In this document: positions 13,047 through 17,491 of the stretch, in pieces | How the letters are laid out: each line of letters starts with the position of its first letter | Numbering within the stretch: position 1 is the first letter of the stretch | Source: an uncultured Acidimicrobiaceae bacterium | Lineage (GTDB): Bacteria; Actinomycetota; Acidimicrobiia; Acidimicrobiales; RAAP-2 | Direction of reading: 5' to 3' | Assembly: GCA_937894805.1 (NCBI GenBank) | Contig: CALAYR010000037.1 | Span: forward strand, 1-17,491 | DNA length: 17,491 nucleotides | Notes under the pieces: generated by a model | Seen by the model: only the letters and a program-made list of their open reading frames with translations | The model's database searches: none | What the model was told of the DNA's origin: nothing | Position numbers and translations under genes: made by a program

Positions 13047-14345
13047 ATGAACCCTCTTGAGCTGTCGACAAAAGTCATCGACGCGGGCGTTGCCTCCGAG
13101 CCCGTCAACCGCGTCACCAACGAACTCACGGAACTCGCCGACGGCCTGGCGATTGTCGAAAGTTTTAGTCACACGTTGGCTTGGGACACTGGGGACGGGT
13201 TGATGTGCTTTGACGCTTCGGGGGTGAATAGCGGCGCCCAAGTGGTCTCGGCGATTCGCTCGTGGCGTACCGATCCCATTGCTTCACTTGTCTACACCCA
13301 CGGTCACGCCGACCACGTCGGCGGAAGCTCCGCCTTTGCCGCTGACGCCCTCGACCAGGGCCGTGCCTTGCCCACGGTCTACGGCCACGCCAACGTCAAC
13401 CCCCGGATCGATCGCTACGCCTTGACCTCGGACTGGAATCTGGCGATTAATCACCGCCAGTTCGGCGGCGTCTCCAGCGACATGGGTCTCGATATTGGCG
13501 CCGGAGCCAAGCGCTTCCTTCCGTCCTCCACCCTGCGCACCGACATTTCGTTCGATGACTTCTACTCCATGACCGCGGGAGACACGACCGTCGAGTTCCA
13601 CCACGGTCGGGGTGAAACTGACGATCACCTCTGGGGGTGGCTACCCGAAAAGAAGTGGATCTTCACCGGTGACTTCATTATCTGGAACTACCCCAACGCC
13701 GGGAACCCGCAGAAGGTCCAGCGATACGCATTGGAGTGGGCCCAGGCGCTGCGCAAGATGATCGCCCAGGGACCAGAGCTCCTGCTCCCCGCGCACGGCC
13801 TACCCATTGAAGGTAAGGCCCGTATTGCGCGCGTGCTCGACGAGATCGCGTCCACGCTGGAAGATGTGGTGAGTCGTGTCCTCGACATGATGAATGCCGG
13901 TGAGACGCTCGACACCATTATTCACACCGTCACGGTCGATGCGGCCACCCTCGAAAAGCCCTACCTCCGCCCCTATTACGACGAGCCCGAGTTTGTCGTT
14001 CGCAACATCTGGCGGCTCTATGGCGGATGGTGGGACGGGGCGGCGTCACGTCTGAAGCCGGCCGCCGATGCCGCCGTCGGAGCCGAAGTGGCCGCGTTGG
14101 CCGGTGGGGCTCGCGCACTGATGGACCGGGCACTCGCACTCGTGGAAACCGATATGCGTCTGGCCTGTCACCTCGCCGACTTTGCCGGTTGGGCCGAACC
14201 AGATTCACCTTCCATCCATGGCGACCGCGCTCAGATCTACTGGCTCCGTCGCCAGCAGGAGAAATCGCTAATGAGTAAGGGAATCTTCAGCGCCGCCTCT
14301 CGAGAGAGTCAGGCGATCGCCGGCACCACGATTGAGCGCAAGTAA
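13047..14345 (+). CDS. Alkyl-sulfatase-like metallo-beta-lactamase-fold hydrolase
   Basis: This 432-residue protein carries an MBL-fold dinuclear metal hydrolase domain followed by an alkyl-sulfatase dimerisation domain. The metal site shows THGHADHVGG at 84-93 (His85, His87, Asp89, His90), a histidine in EFHHGRGETDDHLW (183-196), Asp209 in FTGDF and His250 in LLPAHGLPI. The GETDDH motif and the later RLYGGWWDG (323-331) are typical of the SdsA1/Bds1 group, which hydrolyses alkyl sulfate esters. Those enzymes are longer (about 650 residues) and end in an SCP2-like substrate-binding domain, which is absent here. The substrate may therefore differ, and I do not assign SDS hydrolase activity. 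No signal peptide is seen, so it is probably cytoplasmic. The ATG at 13047 is chosen from the TAnnnT spacing. Its stop directly abuts the stop of the convergent PIG-L gene. Confidence 0.82.
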   Translation: MNPLELSTKVIDAGVASEPVNRVTNELTELADGLAIVESFSHTLAWDTGDGLMCFDASGVNSGAQVVSAIRSWRTDPIASLVYTHGHADHVGGSSAFAADALDQGRALPTVYGHANVNPRIDRYALTSDWNLAINHRQFGGVSSDMGLDIGAGAKRFLPSSTLRTDISFDDFYSMTAGDTTVEFHHGRGETDDHLWGWLPEKKWIFTGDFIIWNYPNAGNPQKVQRYALEWAQALRKMIAQGPELLLPAHGLPIEGKARIARVLDEIASTLEDVVSRVLDMMNAGETLDTIIHTVTVDAATLEKPYLRPYYDEPEFVVRNIWRLYGGWWDGAASRLKPAADAAVGAEVAALAGGARALMDRALALVETDMRLACHLADFAGWAEPDSPSIHGDRAQIYWLRRQQEKSLMSKGIFSAASRESQAIAGTTIERK

Positions 14346-15080
14346 CTACTGGGTGGAAACGGGGCGGAAGCCCTCGGCCAGGTGACCTTCGGGAAGCCCG
14401 GCCGCCTTGCCGATTGTCTCGCCCCACGTGCGGAGCATCTCAGCGAGGTCTTCACGGTGACCGACCTGGCTGTCGTGACAACGCAACGCCGCCACCTTCT
14501 TTTCAAACACAGCCGTAGTGTCGACCACCATGGTGGGCTGACTACTCATGACCCAGACAACGGGCACGGTGTGTGGTTCGTGGCCCGCTACGAGCAGTTC
14601 CACGTGAGAGTGGGGATTACGCGAGTCGGGGTAGACGGCACGCATCGTGGCCTCACCGGACGCGAGGTGATCCGGGTGTGAGGCGTAGATGCGCTCCCAG
14701 TTGCGCTCGGGGCTCTGGCAGAGGATGAGATCAGGCTTCGTAATACGAATGACCCGTGAGATCTCCTTGCGCAACTCCAACGTCGGCTCCACTTCACCAT
14801 CGGGCCAGCCGAGAAAGTGCAGATCGGTCACACCAAGCACGGCGGCGGCGGCAGTCTGCTCGTTCTCACGAATAACGGCCCGTTCGGCCTTGGTGTGGGT
14901 GGAGGCGTCGCCACCGGCGTCGCCGGAGGTGACGAGGCAGTAGGAGACGTGAATACCGAGACCGGTCAACGTGGCGATGGTGCCGGCGGCACCGAAGTCG
15001 ATGTCATCGGGGTGAGCTACTACGGCCAAGGCACGCTTGATGGTGCCGTCGTATTCAAAGACGGGAACGGCCTCGGTCAT
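14346..15080 (-). CDS. PIG-L/LmbE-family zinc deacetylase
   Basis: This 244-residue deacetylase belongs to the PIG-L (LmbE) family, zinc enzymes that remove acetyl groups from N-acetylglucosamine-type substrates. In actinobacteria they include MshB and Mca of mycothiol metabolism. AHPDD at 22-26 gives His23 and Asp26 as metal ligands and Asp25 as likely general base, and SHPDH at 134-138 gives the third ligand, His138. The motif continues AHPDDID here, where MshB and Mca read AHPDDES, so I leave the substrate open. The ATG at 15080 overlaps the helicase stop by ATGA, indicating translational coupling. A longer in-frame start at 15110 would lie inside the helicase gene and is not favoured. No signal peptide is visible. 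Confidence 0.86.
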   Translation of the reverse strand: MTEAVPVFEYDGTIKRALAVVAHPDDIDFGAAGTIATLTGLGIHVSYCLVTSGDAGGDASTHTKAERAVIRENEQTAAAAVLGVTDLHFLGWPDGEVEPTLELRKEISRVIRITKPDLILCQSPERNWERIYASHPDHLASGEATMRAVYPDSRNPHSHVELLVAGHEPHTVPVVWVMSSQPTMVVDTTAVFEKKVAALRCHDSQVGHREDLAEMLRTWGETIGKAAGLPEGHLAEGFRPVSTQ

Positions 15081-16318
15081 AGAACTGACTCGCTCATGTC
15101 GGGCTCCCATTCGGCCAGATTCTGAAGGTGGGGGTTGTTGGAGAAGACCTCAACGACCGGCTTCTTCATGGCCAAGCGACGCATGACGACACCGGCCTCC
15201 ACGATCTGGTTCCACAACAGTAGGGATACGACGACACCTGTGGCACCGGCCCGAGCGGTACGGCCCGAGCGGTGGAGGTAGGCCTTGTGGTCTTCTGGGG
15301 GATCGAAGTGAATAACGCAGTCCACGCCGTCGATGTGAATACCACGAGCCGCCACATCGGTGGCGACGAGCACGTGGAGCTTGTCAGCCGTGAAGTCGGC
15401 CAAGGCCTTTTCGCGCTGACTCTGACGAAGGTCACCGTGAATGGCGGCGGCGTCAATGCCCTCTTTCTGGAGCTGCTCAACGAGACGGTCGGCGCCACGC
15501 TTGGTGCGGGCGAAAATAATCGACTTGTTAAAAGCTCGGCAGATGGAAGCCGTCACCTTGATACGGTCCATCTGGTGCACGTTTAAGAAGTGGTGGACCA
15601 TGTTCGAAACGGTCTGTGACTCAGAAACCACCTCGTGGTACACGGGGTCCTTGAGATAGCGCTTCACCAAGCGGTCAACGGCACCGTCGAGTGTGGCGGA
15701 GAAAAGCAGAGTCTGGTGGGGGCGAGCATCAATGCGGCGGAGCACCCACTCCACTTGGGGCATAAAGCCCATGTCGGCCATGCGGTCAGCTTCGTCCAGC
15801 ACCAGCACGTCGAGCTGGGAGACGTCAACCTCACCACGGTCACCGAGGTCAATCAAGCGACCGGGGGTGGCGATGATGACGTCGGCACCCTTGCGGACGT
15901 CCTTGATTTGGCGTTCGATGTCGGCACCGCCGTAGACAGAAACCAGGCGAAGACCAATGGACTCACCGAGGGGCTTGAGAACATCAAAGACCTGAACGGC
16001 CAGTTCGCGCGTGGGCAAGAGGACGAGCCCTTTGGGCGTCGCGGGTCCGTCACCCTTCGGTGCTCCCCCGCTCTCAGCAATTCTCTGGAGCATCGGCAGG
16101 CCAAAGCCCAGCGTCTTACCGGAGCCCGTCTTGGCCTTGCCGCAGACGTCACGACCGGCGAGCGCATCGTTGATGGTCATCGCCTGGATCGGGAATGCCG
16201 CCGTAATGCCTTGGGCGGCCAGAGTAGAAACAAGTCCTTCGTGAACGCCGAGGGCGGCGAAGGTCTGTTCGGTAGCGTAAATGTCCGTCTTTTCAGACGG
16301 CTCATTGGAAATAGTCAC
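15077..16318 (-). CDS. DEAD-box ATP-dependent RNA helicase
   Basis: This 413-residue DEAD-box helicase unwinds RNA duplexes using ATP, in ribosome assembly, mRNA decay or cold adaptation. The core is complete: a Q motif ending in Gln45 (FAALG to PIQ, 20-45), motif I AKTGSGKT at 62-69, Ia PTRELA at 102-107, Ib TPGR at 151-154, motif II DEAD at 175-178, motif III SAT at 207-209, ARGIHIDGVD near 324-333, and motif VI HRSGRTARAG at 349-358. The C-terminal extension is short and not strongly basic, so it resembles RhlE-type proteins more than DeaD. The start is taken at GTG 16318 (VTISNEPSE), because residues encoded further upstream lack family character. An in-frame GTG at 16396 is possible but unlikely. 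It overlaps the PIG-L gene by four bases. Confidence 0.93.
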   Translation of the reverse strand: MTISNEPSEKTDIYATEQTFAALGVHEGLVSTLAAQGITAAFPIQAMTINDALAGRDVCGKAKTGSGKTLGFGLPMLQRIAESGGAPKGDGPATPKGLVLLPTRELAVQVFDVLKPLGESIGLRLVSVYGGADIERQIKDVRKGADVIIATPGRLIDLGDRGEVDVSQLDVLVLDEADRMADMGFMPQVEWVLRRIDARPHQTLLFSATLDGAVDRLVKRYLKDPVYHEVVSESQTVSNMVHHFLNVHQMDRIKVTASICRAFNKSIIFARTKRGADRLVEQLQKEGIDAAAIHGDLRQSQREKALADFTADKLHVLVATDVAARGIHIDGVDCVIHFDPPEDHKAYLHRSGRTARAGATGVVVSLLLWNQIVEAGVVMRRLAMKKPVVEVFSNNPHLQNLAEWEPDMSESVL

Positions 16319-16379
16319 AACAACACAATTCTCTCGGTCGGACCCTGGACCGCTGTAGAGAAGTGGAGCGTGGGCCCAA

Positions 16380-16396
16380 GCACGTGCAGTCTGCAC
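16380..16396. promoter_or_regulatory. Overlapping palindromes in the helicase-bcp divergent region
   Basis: GCACGTGC (16380-16387) and GTGCAG-T-CTGCAC (16384-16396) are two perfect palindromes sharing four bases. They lie 62-78 bp upstream of the helicase start, in the 139-bp divergent region (16319-16457). A possible helicase -10, TACGAT at 16416-16411 on the minus strand, would put them in the helicase leader. On the plus strand TAAATT (16429-16434) is a possible bcp -10. A regulatory role is only suggested by the symmetry. Confidence 0.25.
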
Positions 16397-16457
16397 AATG
16401 CTTCGTGTCTATCGTACTCCGAAGTCAATAAATTGAAACTATTCCTAAGGAGATCAC

Positions 16458-16922
16458 ATGGCCAAACTCGAAGTCGGCAAGAAAGCCCCCGCTTTTACCT
16501 TGATTAACCAAGATGGCGAGAAGGTTTCCCTTAAAGACTTTGCCGGCCAGCGAGTCGTTCTCTACTTCTACCCCGCTGATGACACGCCAGGCTGCACCAC
16601 CGAGGCCTGTCAGTTCAACGACGAACTCAAGACATTTGCCAAACTCGACACAGTCGTCTTGGGCGTCTCACCGAACAATGAGGCGAGTCACATCAAGTTT
16701 CGTGAGAAGTACGGCCTGAAGTTCAACCTGCTCTGTGACCCCGACAAGAAGATGATGGAGAAGTACGGCGCCTACGGCGAAAAGATTCTCTACGGCAAAA
16801 CGGTTATTGGCGTTATTCGCTCCACCTTCATCATTGGACCGACCGGCACGATTGAGCGGACCTGGTACTCAGTGAAGACCAACGGTCACGCCGCCAAGGT
16901 GCTCGAAGCCCTCCAGGACTAA
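16458..16922 (+). CDS. bcp: Thioredoxin-dependent peroxiredoxin (Bcp/PrxQ)
   Basis: This 154-residue peroxiredoxin of the Bcp/PrxQ class reduces hydrogen peroxide and organic hydroperoxides, with thioredoxin as usual reductant. The peroxidatic cysteine is Cys46 in DDTPGCTTEAC. Cys51, five residues later, is the resolving cysteine of the atypical 2-Cys type. Arg121 in IRSTFIIGP completes the active site, and Thr43 is the conserved helper. Length is standard and the protein is cytoplasmic. The ATG at 16458 has a clear ribosome site (AAGGAG, 16447-16452), in contrast to the leaderless genes nearby. It is divergent from the helicase and ends three bases before the stop of the convergent DedA gene, with no terminator seen between them. 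Confidence 0.95.
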   Translation: MAKLEVGKKAPAFTLINQDGEKVSLKDFAGQRVVLYFYPADDTPGCTTEACQFNDELKTFAKLDTVVLGVSPNNEASHIKFREKYGLKFNLLCDPDKKMMEKYGAYGEKILYGKTVIGVIRSTFIIGPTGTIERTWYSVKTNGHAAKVLEALQD

Positions 16923-16925
16923 GCA

Positions 16926-17491
16926 CTACTGAAGGTGCTGGCGCACCTTCTTGATGCGGTGGCGCAGACCAATCGCCAACAGCACGAGAAGAATGGCGAT
17001 CACGGGGAGTTGGAACTTATGGAAGACGTTCGAAACGTGTTCCCAATTCTGGCCCGCCGCGCGACCGAGCAACGTCAACACCGTCACCCAGATGGCACAG
17101 CCAATGGTGGTGAGTACGGCGAAGTGGGCCCGGTTCATTCGGGCTACGCCGGCCGGTACGGAGATAACCGTTCGAACAACGGGAATCACTCGTCCGACGA
17201 GCACTGATACTGAACCGTACTTGGCGAACCACCGCTCAGCGGTGTCAAGATCGGCGTGCGTCAACAAGATCCACTTACCCCAGCGGTCCACAATGGAACG
17301 ACCAAAACGGAGACCGAGAATTTCGTAGGCGAAGATTGAACCGGCCAATGAACCAATGACCCCAACGGCGATGACGGAGTACACGCTCCAGGGGTGACCG
17401 TGGTTGAGGGAAAAGCTGGCTGCGGTCATCGCGCCGGCAAAACCGAAAGTTCCCTCGGAGGGAATGGGCGCACAGGTGCTCTCCACGAAGG
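16926..17491 (-). CDS. DedA-family membrane protein (5' end outside window)
   Basis: This partial gene runs off the right edge. About 188 codons are visible and the true start is beyond 17491. DedA (SNARE-associated/VTT) proteins are multi-spanning inner-membrane proteins linked to undecaprenyl-phosphate or phospholipid recycling and to membrane homeostasis. The visible part begins FVESTCAPIPSE, matching the re-entrant motif of the family. It continues with a glycine-rich GVIGSLAGSIFAYEILG segment and then the second signature, GRVIPVVRTVISVPAGVARM, with its essential arginines. Two further hydrophobic segments and a basic tail (RHRIKKVRQ) follow. A GTG at 17486 is in frame, but it lies inside the conserved motif and is unlikely to be the start. 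The gene converges on bcp with a 3-nt gap. Confidence 0.9.
   Translation of the reverse strand, partial: FVESTCAPIPSEGTFGFAGAMTAASFSLNHGHPWSVYSVIAVGVIGSLAGSIFAYEILGLRFGRSIVDRWGKWILLTHADLDTAERWFAKYGSVSVLVGRVIPVVRTVISVPAGVARMNRAHFAVLTTIGCAIWVTVLTLLGRAAGQNWEHVSNVFHKFQLPVIAILLVLLAIGLRHRIKKVRQHLQ

Noticed and set aside
16336..16352. CGGTC...GACCG inverted repeat before the helicase start
   Set aside because: Arms of five bases with a variable centre are expected often by chance in this GC-rich DNA, and the position has no promoter context.
16319..16396. Longer helicase start at GTG 16396
   Set aside because: The extra 26 residues do not resemble DEAD-box N-termini and the frame crosses the overlapping palindromes. 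No ribosome site precedes that GTG.
1..17491. CRISPR array, transposon, phage or defence system
   Set aside because: No regularly spaced direct repeats, transposase, integrase, toxin-antitoxin pair or nuclease-like genes were seen. All substantial genes fall in metabolic, transport, translation or regulatory families.
1..17491. tRNA or rRNA genes
   Set aside because: No intergenic gap here contains a recognisable cloverleaf with a TTCGANNC-type T-loop, and the longest gap is about 155 bp.

Overview
The window looks like chromosomal DNA of an actinobacterium (Actinomycetota). My best guess for the class is Acidimicrobiia, at moderate confidence, from the impression the proteins give and not from a database search. 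The support is a fairly GC-rich sequence with short intergenic gaps, a mycofactocin-type glycosyltransferase (MftF) next to an NDMA-dependent (mycofactocin-associated) alcohol dehydrogenase, an AcnA-type aconitase, and several genes whose starts look leaderless. I see no insertion sequences, phage genes, CRISPR array, rRNA or tRNA genes. Most of the window is a well-packed housekeeping and transport region, and its most unusual content is regulatory.

Layout. (1) 137-1594 (+) mftF, with an unassigned 136-nt stretch before it. (2) 1625-5757 (-) is a run of four genes on one strand, in transcription order marR, argS, an azoreductase-like flavoprotein and the NDMA-dependent alcohol dehydrogenase. 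Gaps are 12, 40 and 73 nt. The dehydrogenase converges on mftF over a shared hairpin terminator. (3) 5758-5821 is a 64-bp divergent region holding a strong palindrome that overlaps the acnA promoter. (4) 5822-8500 (+) acnA, closed by a 14-bp hairpin terminator. (5) 8656-12918 (+) is a four-gene CUT1-type sugar ABC transporter locus (ATPase, permease, permease, exported binding protein), closed by a perfect 18-bp hairpin terminator. (6) 13047-14345 (+) is an alkyl-sulfatase-like metallo-beta-lactamase hydrolase. Its stop codon abuts the stop codon of a convergent PIG-L/LmbE deacetylase (14346-15080, -). (7) The deacetylase is translationally coupled to a DEAD-box RNA helicase (15077-16318, -) through an ATGA overlap. 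(8) 16458-16922 (+) is a Bcp/PrxQ peroxiredoxin, convergent with a DedA-family membrane protein (16926 to the window end, -, 5' end cut off).

How the parts may work together. MftF glycosylates the redox cofactor mycofactocin and the neighbouring dehydrogenase family is thought to need that cofactor, so the left end is probably the edge of a mycofactocin module. The MarR regulator sits head-to-head with acnA and upstream of argS. One palindrome between them could control aconitase and, by read-through, arginyl-tRNA synthetase. Three plus-strand genes (acnA, the sugar-binding protein and the MBL hydrolase) lack a Shine-Dalgarno sequence and carry a TAnnnT hexamer exactly six nucleotides before ATG. 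That is the geometry expected for transcripts that begin at the start codon.
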